The notes below the pieces were generated by a model. The model was not told where the DNA came from. It did no database searches and saw only the letters and a list, made by a program, of their open reading frames with translations. Below are positions 25,481-34,745 of a DNA stretch of 64,000 bases, piece by piece. Within the stretch, counting starts at the first letter, position 1; each line of letters starts with the position of its first letter. The position numbers were made by a program, and so were the translations under genes. Origin of the DNA: Lysinibacillus macroides (GTDB lineage: Bacteria > Bacillota > Bacilli > Bacillales_A > Planococcaceae); contig NZ_LGCI01000014.1 of the NCBI RefSeq assembly GCF_001281525.1, positions 138,940 to 202,939 on the forward strand, written 5' to 3'.

Positions 25481-25555
25481 ACGGTGAACCGTACCATAAG
25501 TAAGTGAGGTTTTTTGATTAATAGCATCATCAACTTAAGAATTGATGATGCTATT
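25481..25555. repeat. Two further hairpins before the IS4 element
   Basis: TACGG at 25480-25484 with CCGTA at 25488-25492 closes a tight TGAA loop and recalls the CCGTA of the array loops. Next, AATAGCATCATCAA (25520-25533) pairs with TTGATGATGCTATT (25542-25555). No gene lies here. Confidence 0.45.
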
Positions 25556-25692
25556 TCAATCAGTTATTTCAATAAATTGCCAATATCAGACCATGACTTA
25601 CTTATTAAGATTCGATCGCTAATTTCATAGTCAATAAAGCGGTTTAAAATATCCCAAAATTTAGAGTGTCTGGATAATTTGTTTTGGATCAC

Positions 25693-26944
25693 GCGTGTTG
25701 ATTAACCAACTACTACCAGCTTAATACATGAAAAAAAGAGATGCCTCTCGTAAAATGTAAGTGTCCAAACCAACATTTACGAAACGAGGTCATCTCTCAT
25801 GAATAAGAATACCACGCTCGAGACATTGATTCAAAAATTTCTTTCCAAAGAAGAACTCCAAGAGATTCTGGAGGAGTTTCAGTACGAAGAAAAAGCCCGT
25901 AAATGCACGGTCTCCGTGATTCTTTCCTATCTGATCCATTCAGCTGCGAATGAATGGAAAAGCTTGCGCCACGCAGCGGATGTCGGTGAACATATCGGAC
26001 TGACACCCGTCGATCACTCGTCTCTTTCCAAGCATCTCAAAGGACAGGATTACGCGATCATGAAGCGTGTGCTGGAAGTGGTGATCGGCAAACTGAACCG
26101 CGCGGCCCGCCGCAAGATCAAACTCCCGAAAGCCCTTCTGTCGATTGATTCGACGACCATCACCGTCGGAAAAACCCGGTTGCCTTGGGCGCTCTATCAT
26201 GGAGAGCGGGCAGGCATCAAGCTGCATGTTGGCTTTTCGAATGAAACCGGCATGCCGCTTCATGTGGTGGAGACGACGGGATTAAAACATGATGGTCCGA
26301 TCGGAAAAGAGCTGGAAGACGAACGATTTATTTTGGTTGGCGACCGGGCGTACTTTTCGATTGATAAAGTAGACCGGTATCTCAAAAGTGACCAGGATTT
26401 TGTCTTTCGTTTAAAGGACAATATCCATTTCAACCGAAAGAAATCACTTCAGGGCAGCCGTCCAGAAGGATCCAACGTGACCGCTGACTTCACTTGCACA
26501 CTGGGCACGCCGCAGAAACAAACGAAAAACCGGCATCGTATCGTGCAGTTTACCGATTATAAAGGAAAAACGATCAGCGTGATCACCAGCCTGATGGGTG
26601 TAACCGCGGAAGAAGTAGCTGAAATGTACAAATCACGCTGGGCGATTGAGTCATTCTTCCGCTGGGTGAAGCAGAATTTGAATGTGCCGGCTCTCTTCGG
26701 CACGACAGAAAACGCCGTGTTCAACCAGCTGTTTGCGGCGCTGATCGCCTACGTTCTGCTCAAATATTTGCATACACAAGGTAACAAGGGGAGCTACTGC
26801 AAAACCCTATCGTTCGCTGGCTTTTTACGCCTGCTTCTTTGCGGTGCCTTACCGGTAGAATGGCGTTTGGAAATCAGAGAGACACTCGACTGGCAGCAGA
26901 GGTTGGCAACTGGAAACCTGTATAATTATGGTTAATCAACACGC
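25693..26944 (+). mobile_element. IS4-family insertion sequence
   Basis: The 16-bp ends GCGTGTTGATTAACCA (25693-25708) and its exact complement (26929-26944) bound a 1.25-kb element carrying one transposase. I found no convincing target duplication next to the ends. The element is clearly more GC-rich than the surrounding DNA, suggesting a different source and recent arrival. Confidence 0.85.
25799..26935 (+). CDS. IS4-family transposase
   Basis: This 378-residue DDE transposase has catalytic motifs SIDSTTITV near residue 116, VGDRAYFSID near 181 and YKSRWAIESFFRWVKQ near 283, the last being the Y-(2)-R-(3)-E-(6)-K signature of IS4 enzymes. An N-terminal DUF4372-like part (LRHAADVGEHIGL) is present. 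The frame is intact and the stop lies just inside the right terminal repeat. It starts at ATG 25799 after CGAGGT. Confidence 0.93.
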   Translation: MNKNTTLETLIQKFLSKEELQEILEEFQYEEKARKCTVSVILSYLIHSAANEWKSLRHAADVGEHIGLTPVDHSSLSKHLKGQDYAIMKRVLEVVIGKLNRAARRKIKLPKALLSIDSTTITVGKTRLPWALYHGERAGIKLHVGFSNETGMPLHVVETTGLKHDGPIGKELEDERFILVGDRAYFSIDKVDRYLKSDQDFVFRLKDNIHFNRKKSLQGSRPEGSNVTADFTCTLGTPQKQTKNRHRIVQFTDYKGKTISVITSLMGVTAEEVAEMYKSRWAIESFFRWVKQNLNVPALFGTTENAVFNQLFAALIAYVLLKYLHTQGNKGSYCKTLSFAGFLRLLLCGALPVEWRLEIRETLDWQQRLATGNLYNYG

Positions 26945-27106
26945 CTGTTTTGAGAACATAGATTTTACAAGCGTTAAAGATTGTTTCATTATTCTGATAC
27001 GCAACATTTTATGATAAAGGCGGTGTTTAGAAACAATGATATATCTAAAGAAATCATTATTATGATGGCAGTAAAAAGTTTCTGAAAAAATTGACATTTA
27101 TATTCT

Positions 27107-27138
27107 TATAATATATGGTTAAGTAAAGTTAACTTAAC
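27107..27138 (+). promoter_or_regulatory. Promoter -10 and MarR-type operator of the hydrolase gene
   Basis: TATAAT at 27107-27112 is followed at once by GTTAAGT (27118-27124) and ACTTAAC (27132-27138), a dyad with a 7-base spacer; AAGTTAACTT (27126-27135) is an inner palindrome. The -35 is unclear. The same TTAAG/CTTAA half-sites occur upstream of the marR gene at 29152-29178, so this is probably its second operator. Confidence 0.6.
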
Positions 27139-27161
27139 TAATGGCGTAGGAGTTGAGATTA

Positions 27162-28625
27162 TTGAGATTATTTGAAGGTATATTGATTGTCGTTCATATT
27201 GTATGGCTTTTTTCTTTTCTATTTAGAATTAATGTAAAAGTGAAAGGAACCCTTAATCTGATGGCATTTCTCCTTTTAATTATTCATTTAGGGTTTGAGG
27301 GTGATCGGTGGCAGATGGGATTGACCTATATATTGTTTATACTTTTAACGGTATTTACAATAAAGTCCTATATGCAAAAGAATGCAGAAAAAGTCCTCCT
27401 TGAAGGCGTGAAAAATAACAGGAAAGTTAAAAGATTTGTACATATTTTGTGTATGCTTATTTATTCATTTGGCAGTGTGGGCTTAGTTACGATGATGCCT
27501 GTATTTCAACTTCCAAAGCCTACGGGCCCTTTCGAAGTAGGTATGAATTCAAGACATTTGATAGATGAATCCAGATATGACTCGGAACAAAAAGCTCGGG
27601 AATTAATGATTCAAATATGGTATCCAGCAGAGATAAGGGACACATTGAAGGATATGCAGTATGAACCTTTTCCTTATGTAGAATGGTCAGGAACGATGGA
27701 ATTTATTTTTTCTGTTCCACGCTCTTTATTTGAGTATTTAAAGTATGGGCAAACTAATAGCATAAAGGATATAGCTGTCTCTAATCGAGAAGACAAATTT
27801 CCAGTTCTTTTATTTTCTCATGGATATGGTAGTACCAGAATGCAAAGCTTCTCCCAAATGGAGGAATTGGCAAGTCACGGATATATTGTTGTCAGCGTTG
27901 ACCATACAAATGATGCAGCTTATACAAGGTTTCCGGATGGACGGGAAATCATGAATCAGACAGATGCCTATTCCTATTCTTTTAATATTGATGATGAGAA
28001 AGATGTTAAAAGGCGCTCAAAAGATATAAGCTATGTGTTAGATCAATTAACAATAATTAATCATAGGGATCCTCAAGGTTTATTTAATGGAAAGATGGAT
28101 ATGGGCAAAATCGGTATACTTGGTCATTCATATGGAGGTTCAACGGCTGCTCAAGCACTGTTAGACGATAGCAGAATTTCTGGAGGAATCAATATAGATG
28201 GCCCCTTACATGAACCGGTAGCCAGCTCAGGGTTTGAACAGCCTTTTATGTTTATTTTAGATGAAGATTATCTTTATATACCAGATGAAGAAATTCAGTA
28301 TACAAATATTACTCCAGCGGAATTTCAAAGGTATCATAGTAAAATTACAGAGCTTGCTGACTTTCACTATAAAGAGGGGATAAAGGGAGATACCTTTATG
28401 CTTACTTTTATAGCAGGCGATCATTATACTTTTACAGATTTTCCCTTTCTCTCGCCTCTATTATCATGGAATATAGATGTAAATCAATTCCATGAAGTTA
28501 TGAATAAGTATGCTTTGGCTTTCTTTGACCATTATGTGAAAGGTAAAGAAGCTGACTCATTACTTAGGGAGGAGAAAAGGGAAGATGAGTTCTACTATTT
28601 TAAAGCGAATATGAAAAAGGATTGA
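27162..28625 (+). CDS. Membrane-anchored alpha/beta hydrolase (PAF acetylhydrolase/lipase-like)
   Basis: This protein of about 487 residues has three or four hydrophobic segments in the first 105 residues that should anchor it in the membrane. An alpha/beta hydrolase follows: LLFSHGYGSTR near residue 220 (oxyanion region), nucleophile GHSYGGS near 322, and a late acidic and histidine pair (AGDHYTFTDF near 426). The fold resembles platelet-activating-factor acetylhydrolases. The substrate is unknown, perhaps a lipid or acylated toxic compound. I choose TTG 27162, nine bases after TAGGAG; TTG 27153 touches that site. The MarR operator upstream suggests induction by a small molecule. Confidence 0.75.
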   Translation: MRLFEGILIVVHIVWLFSFLFRINVKVKGTLNLMAFLLLIIHLGFEGDRWQMGLTYILFILLTVFTIKSYMQKNAEKVLLEGVKNNRKVKRFVHILCMLIYSFGSVGLVTMMPVFQLPKPTGPFEVGMNSRHLIDESRYDSEQKARELMIQIWYPAEIRDTLKDMQYEPFPYVEWSGTMEFIFSVPRSLFEYLKYGQTNSIKDIAVSNREDKFPVLLFSHGYGSTRMQSFSQMEELASHGYIVVSVDHTNDAAYTRFPDGREIMNQTDAYSYSFNIDDEKDVKRRSKDISYVLDQLTIINHRDPQGLFNGKMDMGKIGILGHSYGGSTAAQALLDDSRISGGINIDGPLHEPVASSGFEQPFMFILDEDYLYIPDEEIQYTNITPAEFQRYHSKITELADFHYKEGIKGDTFMLTFIAGDHYTFTDFPFLSPLLSWNIDVNQFHEVMNKYALAFFDHYVKGKEADSLLREEKREDEFYYFKANMKKD

Positions 28626-28678
28626 TAATAGTCAGTGTAGAAAAATTTGTTGAATGCTAAATATGGAATCAAACAGCT

Positions 28679-29119
28679 TTAAATTTTTTTAGTCCCAACA
28701 ATCTTATTTAATGTATCCAAAACATTTTTTAACTCTGTTAAGCTTGCCTTCGAGTAGTATTTTTCTACAAGAATAGCATCAATTTTTTTTAGAAGTTGAT
28801 GGAACTCTTGGCCCCTTTCTCCAAGATAAATAAGGGCCTCTCTACGGTTTACTAAATTTTCCTGGCGATAGATCATGTTCATTTCTTCAAGTTTTGAAAT
28901 GACTTGACTCACTGCACTTTTTGAAATATCAAAATGATTTACAATATCTTTTGCAATTACTGGTTCATGACGAATGATATAATACATTATCATTTCTTGT
29001 TGAGGAGTTAGATGAAAGCTTGCTAATTCCTCCGCCTCTTTTGTTTCTTGTAAAACTAACAATTTAAACTGCTCAAATTGTTGATTGATTTTGTCTATAA
29101 GTACTAAATAATCATGCAC
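28679..29119 (-). CDS. MarR-family regulator
   Basis: This 146-residue protein has the MarR winged helix-turn-helix: LTPQQEMIMYYIIRHEP, then the recognition part DISKSAVSQVISKLEEMNMI and the wing NRREALIYLGERG. It is likely a dimeric repressor released by a ligand. It is convergent with the hydrolase gene, whose promoter carries a dyad like the one found upstream of this gene, so it probably represses itself, the hydrolase and perhaps the divergent acetyltransferase. Confidence 0.88.
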   Translation of the reverse strand: MHDYLVLIDKINQQFEQFKLLVLQETKEAEELASFHLTPQQEMIMYYIIRHEPVIAKDIVNHFDISKSAVSQVISKLEEMNMIYRQENLVNRREALIYLGERGQEFHQLLKKIDAILVEKYYSKASLTELKNVLDTLNKIVGTKKI

Positions 29120-29151
29120 AGATTTATCATCCTTAATTTATTTAAAAGATT

Positions 29152-29178
29152 ATAGTTAAGTTAATTCTCCTTAACTAT
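29152..29178. promoter_or_regulatory. MarR-type operator between marR and the acetyltransferase
   Basis: ATAGTTAAG (29152-29160) and CTTAACTAT (29170-29178) are perfect inverted arms with a 9-base spacer. It lies between divergent genes and shares the GTTAAG half-site with 27118-27138. Confidence 0.65.
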
Positions 29179-29218
29179 TATAGAATTGTCAATGAATAAG
29201 GATAAGTGAGGAGGAATA

Positions 29219-30232
29219 ATGTTGAAAGTATATGAGTTCAAAGCAATTAGTATTAATGACATACCCGCAATGGCTGATTTACTAATTCATCGGCAAAATG
29301 TTGAAGGTGAAGTATTTCCATTTTTAAAAAACAGTTGTCTCAATGTCAAATATACAATACACATACTTGAGGAATTATTTATAAATAACAAAATGATTGG
29401 GATGGGAGCATTTACGAATAATGAGCTAGTAGGCTATATCATTGGAGAGATAAAGATCGATACTCTTAGAGGCAGATATGCATGGGTGCCCTATGAGGGT
29501 GTAGCAATCCGAATGGATCAATCCTCTGAACTGATACGAAATCTATATGCAAGGGTTTCAGAGGCATGGCTTGAGCAGGGTTGTTTTATGCACTATACAA
29601 TCATCCCTCTTGGCAATCAGACATACTATGATGCTTACCAACGATTAAGCTTTTTTATCCAGCAAGTCCATGCCGTAATGAACATAAAAGATTATAAATC
29701 CTTTGAAAATGTGTCGGATGTAGAGATTAGGGTTGCTAATAAAATGGATAGTGACATGATGGGGAAAATGTCTAGTATCATTCAATCGTATCATAATGTG
29801 GCACCTACGTTTGAGCCTGCGTTACCTGAAGTAGTATCGAATATAAAAGCTGCCTATAAAAGTATAGTAGCGGAAAATGACGAAATATGTCTTATTGCGA
29901 TAAAGGATACGGAAGAATTAGGCTTTCAATATTATTGTCCGATCACCTCTGATTTGATGACACCTGACAACGGAGTAGAGTTAAGCATTGCAGGCACGTA
30001 CCATTCTCAAATGGGAAGAGGTGTAGGGAAAAAGCTAATGAATGAAGGCTATAGAATTATGAAAGAGAAAGGATACAATAGTATGATAACAGATTGGAGA
30101 ATGACCAACCTTGCCTCTTCAACGTTTTGGCCTAAGTGTGGGTTTAAGCCAGTTGCTTATCGAATGGTTAGATATATTGATAGTAATATAGCATGGGCAA
30201 ACTTTAACAATCCTAGTATAAAGCTGTTATAG
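29219..30232 (+). CDS. GNAT-family acetyltransferase
   Basis: This 337-residue protein has a C-terminal GNAT domain visible as LSIAGTYHSQMGRGVGKKLMNEGY near residue 265, with the acetyl-CoA-binding Q/RxxGxG/A loop, then WRMTNLASSTFWPKCGFKPV. The front half (ELVGYIIGEI ... YEGVAI) looks like a second, decayed GNAT unit. The substrate is unknown. It begins at ATG 29219 after GAGGAGG and ends before a terminator. Divergence from marR across a shared operator hints at common control. Confidence 0.8.
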   Translation: MLKVYEFKAISINDIPAMADLLIHRQNVEGEVFPFLKNSCLNVKYTIHILEELFINNKMIGMGAFTNNELVGYIIGEIKIDTLRGRYAWVPYEGVAIRMDQSSELIRNLYARVSEAWLEQGCFMHYTIIPLGNQTYYDAYQRLSFFIQQVHAVMNIKDYKSFENVSDVEIRVANKMDSDMMGKMSSIIQSYHNVAPTFEPALPEVVSNIKAAYKSIVAENDEICLIAIKDTEELGFQYYCPITSDLMTPDNGVELSIAGTYHSQMGRGVGKKLMNEGYRIMKEKGYNSMITDWRMTNLASSTFWPKCGFKPVAYRMVRYIDSNIAWANFNNPSIKLL

Positions 30233-30318
30233 CAAATTCAATTAGGTATTTTGAGCCTTTATGGGTATTATGTAGAAATTTATTATAAGTATGTCTTTTG
30301 ATAGATATGATGAATGGT

Positions 30319-30355
30319 CATCTACTCGAAAATTTTTTGAGTAGATGGCTTTTTC
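30319..30355 (+). terminator. Terminator after the acetyltransferase
   Basis: CATCTACTC (30319-30327) and GAGTAGATG (30339-30347) form a perfect stem followed by GCTTTTT. Confidence 0.85.
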
Positions 30356-30474
30356 ATATTTATTAGATGAAGCTTAACCTTGTAGGACATGTTCCTATCC
30401 TTCATTCCTCCCTTCTAATTGTAAAATCCTCCGTATAAGTAGTTTAAAAAGTTATATTTTTGCTAAAAAAACCG

Positions 30475-30523
30475 TTGTTAAATAGTAATGATTACGATAT
30501 AAATCAAAACGTAATGATTACTA
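30475..30523 (+). promoter_or_regulatory. Promoter with two Zur-like boxes ahead of the ABC importer
   Basis: TTGTTA (30475-30480) and TATAAA (30498-30503) are spaced by 17 bases. The spacer itself is a near match (one change) to the Bacillus Zur box TCGTAATNATTACGA, at 30483-30497. A second box with the same GTAATGATTAC core lies at 30509-30523, around the start point, 26 bases downstream. Zinc- or iron-type repression of the operon is the natural reading. Fur boxes share the 7-1-7 layout but have a different core. Confidence 0.7.
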
Positions 30524-30557
30524 TTTTAAATGCGGATTAGAAAAGAGGTAGTTAACT

Positions 30558-32155
30558 ATGAAATTTGTTAATGGAAATAAGAGGTACAGCCTGGCAAATA
30601 TAAAAGATACCCCAACGTTTATAGGCAATTCAATATTAAAAGTAGGTATCTTACTAGTATGCCTTTGCTTATTGAGTGCTTGTACAACACCCTCTAAGGA
30701 AACAGCTAAAGAGAATACCACGGACAAGCATCTTAACTTTCTCTATAATTTTTCCACGAATTCTTTAGATCCTCATGTTGATTCAAGTTATGTTCCATTA
30801 AGAGCTGGAATAACAGAAACACTTGTGCGTTTAGATGAGGAAAATTTAACTGTCGCTCCATGGCTTGCTGAAAGCTGGGAGGGGAGGATGGTCGACATTG
30901 GACGATTCATCTTCGTGAGGATATTACATTTCAGAATGGTAAAGCAATGGATGCAGAGGCAGTGAAGGCTTCTCTTGAACGGGCATTGCAGGAGAGCGTG
31001 GCAATTCAGAACGCTCTTAAAATAGACAAAATTGATGCAGATGGATATACCTTAAATATTACTACAAAGGTTCCTTTTCCAGAGTTTATTTCTGAGCTAG
31101 TGAATCCGAATGTTTCAATTATCGATGTAACAGAAGAGGATATTGTCAATAAACCAGTCGGTACAGGTCCCTTTGTACTAGAGTCATTTTCACCGGGCAG
31201 TAAATTGGAGCTTAAGCGTTACGATAATTATTGGGATGGTGCTTCCAATCTCGATTCAGTAACATTCTCCTTTAATGAGGATGCAAATGCTCGCTCCCTT
31301 GCGTTGAAGTCTGGACAAGTGGATATTGTGTATCGCCCAGAAGTAGAGAGTCTGGAATCGTTAGAAGCGTTAGAGGGGATAAAAGTAGAATCTACTGCGA
31401 CCTTCCGTGTTCATCAAATGACGATGAATATGCAACAAAAAAGTTTACAGGATATAAATGTCCGTCGTGCGGTGGATGCCTTAATTAACCGTCAGAAAAT
31501 TGTAGATAATATTCTTTTAGGGTATGGTGAACCTGCTGTTAGCCCCTTTTTACCAACATTGCCGTTTGCGCCATCCTATGAGAAAAGTGAAACTGGGTCA
31601 GATATAGCAATTAAGTACTTAGAAGAAGCGGGTTATTCCCTTAAAGATGGGAAGATGCAAAAAGACGGAGAGCCGCTTAAATTTACACTTTTAACGTATA
31701 GTGCGAGAGCAGATTTGCCATTAATCGCTCAAGTATTTCAATCGGATGCTAAACAAATAGGCGTTGATGTAGAAATTCGTCAAATTGATATACCCGAGGA
31801 ATATATGGCATCAAATCGGGATTGGGATTTGGCGACCTATAGCAACCTAACGGCTCCAAGAGGGGATGCAGGCTATTATTTAAATGCAACCTATCATCCA
31901 ACTGGTGCGCTTAACTTTAGTGGAGCTCATGAGTCAGAGTTGACTGCCATTATCGATAAGCTCAATCAAACTGTTGGTCAGGAGGAGCGAGCTGTACTAG
32001 CAGAGCAGGCAGCTAATTATGTTCATGATCATGTAATTAATTCATTTGTTCTGCATCCTTCTACAATTGTTGCTTATAAAGAAAATAAAGTGAAAAATTG
32101 GGTAACAACGAGAAGTGAATATTATATGATTACCAATCTGTTGGATGTGAAATAG
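30558..32155 (+). pseudogene. ABC importer substrate-binding lipoprotein, frameshifted
   Basis: This is a nickel/peptide/metallophore-type solute-binding lipoprotein (SBP_bac_5, NikA/CntA-like). A signal with lipobox LLSAC ends at residue 42. NSLDPHVDSSYVPLRAGITETLVRLDEEN and PWLAESWEG follow, then the frame is lost. The family sequence resumes in another frame as DGRHWTIHLREDITFQNG..., leading into KAMDAEAVKASLERAL and VGTGPFVLESFSPGSKLELKRYDNYW. The change lies within 30879-30887, in GAGGGGAGG, and equals one lost base. Downstream genes are translationally coupled. If real, the importer has lost its binding protein. Confidence 0.8.
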
Positions 32156-33103
32156 ATGCTAAGAATTCTTGCTCGAAAAATCTTTGAGGTTCTAATTTTT
32201 CTATTATTTATTACATTTATTAGTTTTTTAGTTGTTAGACTTGCGCCTGGTGACCCTGTTTTAACGATTTTAAATGTTGATGAACTATCTGTTAATCAGG
32301 AGCAGCTGGAGGCATTAAGAGAGGATATGGGATTCAACAAGCCATTGCTTGTACAGTATGGACTATGGCTACTAAAATTCTTTACGCTTGATTTCGGAGT
32401 ATCCTATGTTACAGGTCAACCCGTAATGGATATGATTTTAATGGGCTTGCCTGCCACTATGGAATTAGCGGCTGGTGCATTAATTGTTATGGTGGTTATA
32501 TCGGCTCCATTAGGATCGCTATCTGCACTTTACCGCAATAGCTGGATCGACCAATTAGGGAGAACCTTATCTGTTCTTGGTGCAGCCATCCCTAGTTTTT
32601 GGCTAGGTCTTATTCTTATTGAGCTATTTGGTGTTCGTATGCATTAGCTTCCAACTATGGGAAGAGATGGGTTCATATCTTTAATTTTACCATCATTGAC
32701 ACTGGGTCTAGCTATTTCGAGCGTATATGTTCGTTTGCTTCGTTCTAGCCTTCTCGATTCATTCAGTCAGGAATTTATCCGTGCTGCACGAGCGCGTGGT
32801 TTATCAGAAAAACGTATTTTTCTCATGCATGCATTTCGACACAGCCTTCCTCCTGTTATTACTGTTTTTGGCGTTAGCTTAGGAAGCCTGATTGGCGGTG
32901 TAGTAGTAATTGAAGTGTTGTTTGCGTATCCAGGGATAGGAAAGCTTGTGGTCGATGCTATACGTCAACGTGATTATCCCCTTATCCAAGGATATATTTT
33001 AATTATGGCGATTATTATTTTTATTGTAAATGCATGTGTCGACCTATCTTATAGATACTTAAATCCTGAAATGAAGCTAAAAGAAAGGGAGGCGAATCGA
33101 TGA
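32156..33103 (+). pseudogene. ABC importer permease 1 (NikB/OppB-like) with internal TAG
   Basis: This is a 315-codon permease frame with the usual features: N-terminal helix, LAPGDPV motif near residue 28, and an EAA-type loop FIRAARARGLSEKRIFLMHA near residue 205. The reading frame is unbroken apart from a TAG at 32645-32647 between VRMH and LPTMGRDG, where relatives usually have tryptophan (TGG). A single G-to-A change explains it. The first half alone would be a non-functional 163-residue fragment, unless the stop is suppressed or is a read error. Confidence 0.8.
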
Positions 33104-33948
33104 GTGGTTTATCTTTACATTTGCAAAAATTAAAAAAGTTCAGTTGGTCAGGTATAGCAGCTTTAATATGTCTAATCTTTATTTTATTTGTAGTTTTATA
33201 TACTTTTTTCCATTTGCAACATGATCCAAATTTAACAAACCTTGATGAACGACTTCAGGGGATGAGCCTCCAGCATCCATTAGGAACAGACCAACTTGGT
33301 AGGGACGTTTTGACAAGGTTACTACTAGGGGCTCAGCAGACAATTGGTTATAGCTTATTAGCCCTTCTTGCTGCGCTTATAATTGGTGTGCCTTTTGGAC
33401 TTATTTCTGGCTATAAACGTGGGCTAGTGGATCGTGTATTTATGCGTATTGCAGATGGTTTTTTAGCTTTTCCAGATACGATTATAGCAATTGTGTTGAG
33501 TGGTTTACTTGGACCAGGAATAGGTAATTTAGTGCTTGCTATTATTATGGTTAAGTGGGTAAGTTATGCACGTCTAGTACGTAGCACGGTTTTAGCTGAG
33601 TCTCAAAAGGAATATGTACTGGTCGCACGTACGAATGGCCTTTCTCCAATAAAAATCATAAGAAAGCATTTATTTCCCCATATCATAGGGCATGTTTTAG
33701 TGCTCGCAAGTCTTGATTTTGGCAAAATTATTTTGCTTATTTCAGCTTTTTCCTACATTGGTTTAGGAGTACAGCCTCCAACACCTGAATGGGGAGCAAT
33801 GTTAAATGAATCACGCCCGTACTTTCAAACGAGACCTGAATTAATGATTTATTCAGGATTGGCAATCGTAGTAGTGGTGTTACTAACGAATATGCTGGGC
33901 GATTATTTACGTGATCATTTTGATGTGAAGAAGGAGGTGGAGCAATGA
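33100..33948 (+). CDS. ABC importer permease 2 (NikC/OppC-like)
   Basis: This 282-residue integral membrane protein has about six helices. The family start HPLGTDQLGRDVLTRLLLGAQQT lies near residue 60 and the ATPase-contact loop EYVLVARTNGLSPIKIIRKHLFPH near residue 170. It forms the channel with the first permease for uptake of nickel, zinc-metallophore or peptides. The start overlaps the previous stop (ATGA) and its end overlaps the next gene, so the operon is tightly coupled. The gene is intact. Confidence 0.88.
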   Translation: MSGLSLHLQKLKKFSWSGIAALICLIFILFVVLYTFFHLQHDPNLTNLDERLQGMSLQHPLGTDQLGRDVLTRLLLGAQQTIGYSLLALLAALIIGVPFGLISGYKRGLVDRVFMRIADGFLAFPDTIIAIVLSGLLGPGIGNLVLAIIMVKWVSYARLVRSTVLAESQKEYVLVARTNGLSPIKIIRKHLFPHIIGHVLVLASLDFGKIILLISAFSYIGLGVQPPTPEWGAMLNESRPYFQTRPELMIYSGLAIVVVVLLTNMLGDYLRDHFDVKKEVEQ

Positions 33949-34745
33949 TTTTATCAATGGAGCAAGTTTCCATTCGTAGTGGGGAGAAGAAAATTATTGA
34001 TAATGTGCCATTCTCCATTGATAAAGGCGAATGGTTTGCATTAGTGGGGCAAAGTGGAAGTGGGAAAAGCATTCTTTCCCGGGCAATAGGACAATTGCTT
34101 CCTAAAAATTTTCAAGTAGAAGGTAAGATCCTTTTAAACGAGGAGGATTTGTGTTCACTGTCGCCAAAGCAAATGCGTACAATTCGTGGTCAAACTCTTT
34201 CCTATATTTTTCAGGACTATCAAGGTACCTTTACACCATTTAGAACGATTGGACAACACTTAGAGGAATATCAAAAGGTACATGGCAATCTGGATACGAG
34301 ACAGAGAAAAATAAAGTCAATTGAGGCACTTCATTCAGTTGGATTAGATGAAGCCTTTTATAGTAGCTATCCCTTTCAATTAAGCGGAGGGCAACTTCAA
34401 CGTGCTTCAATTGCAATTGCACTTTTACTATCTCCTGATTTATTGATAGCAGATGAAATAACAACTGCATTGGATAGTGTATCAGGACATCGCATTTTAG
34501 AGCTGCTTGCAAAAAAGCAAAAGGAAATAGGTTGTACCATTCTATTTATCACGCATGATTGGCGGCATGTAAGACGGTATGCTGACCGTATAGCAATCAT
34601 GAAGGATGGGGTAATTGTCGAGTCTGGTGGGAAGCATCGTATACTTGACCATCCAAAGCATGCGTATACAAAGCAGCTAATTCATGCTACACCAATTTTA
34701 GGTAAGGGTCTGCTATCAGGTTTGCAGGAGGTAGGAAAAGAATGA
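33945..34745 (+). CDS. ABC importer ATPase 1 (NikD/OppD-like)
   Basis: This 266-residue ATP-binding protein has Walker A GQSGSGKS near residue 35, Q-loop FQDYQGTF, signature LSGGQLQRASIA, Walker B LLIADEITTALD and switch histidine ITHDWRHV. It powers the importer with the second ATPase. The start overlaps the upstream permease, and its stop overlaps the next start. It is closest to nickel/peptide-type OppD enzymes but shorter, as in NikD or CntD. Confidence 0.9.
   Translation: MILSMEQVSIRSGEKKIIDNVPFSIDKGEWFALVGQSGSGKSILSRAIGQLLPKNFQVEGKILLNEEDLCSLSPKQMRTIRGQTLSYIFQDYQGTFTPFRTIGQHLEEYQKVHGNLDTRQRKIKSIEALHSVGLDEAFYSSYPFQLSGGQLQRASIAIALLLSPDLLIADEITTALDSVSGHRILELLAKKQKEIGCTILFITHDWRHVRRYADRIAIMKDGVIVESGGKHRILDHPKHAYTKQLIHATPILGKGLLSGLQEVGKE

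Noticed and set aside
25693..26944. Target duplication of the IS4 element
   Set aside because: TGTTTTG occurs on both sides but not directly adjacent to the ends and with different neighbours, so I do not claim it.
30483..30523. Fur boxes at the importer promoter
   Set aside because: The GTAATNATTAC core with flanking CG fits the Zur consensus better than the Fur core GATAATNATTATC, although cross-recognition cannot be ruled out.
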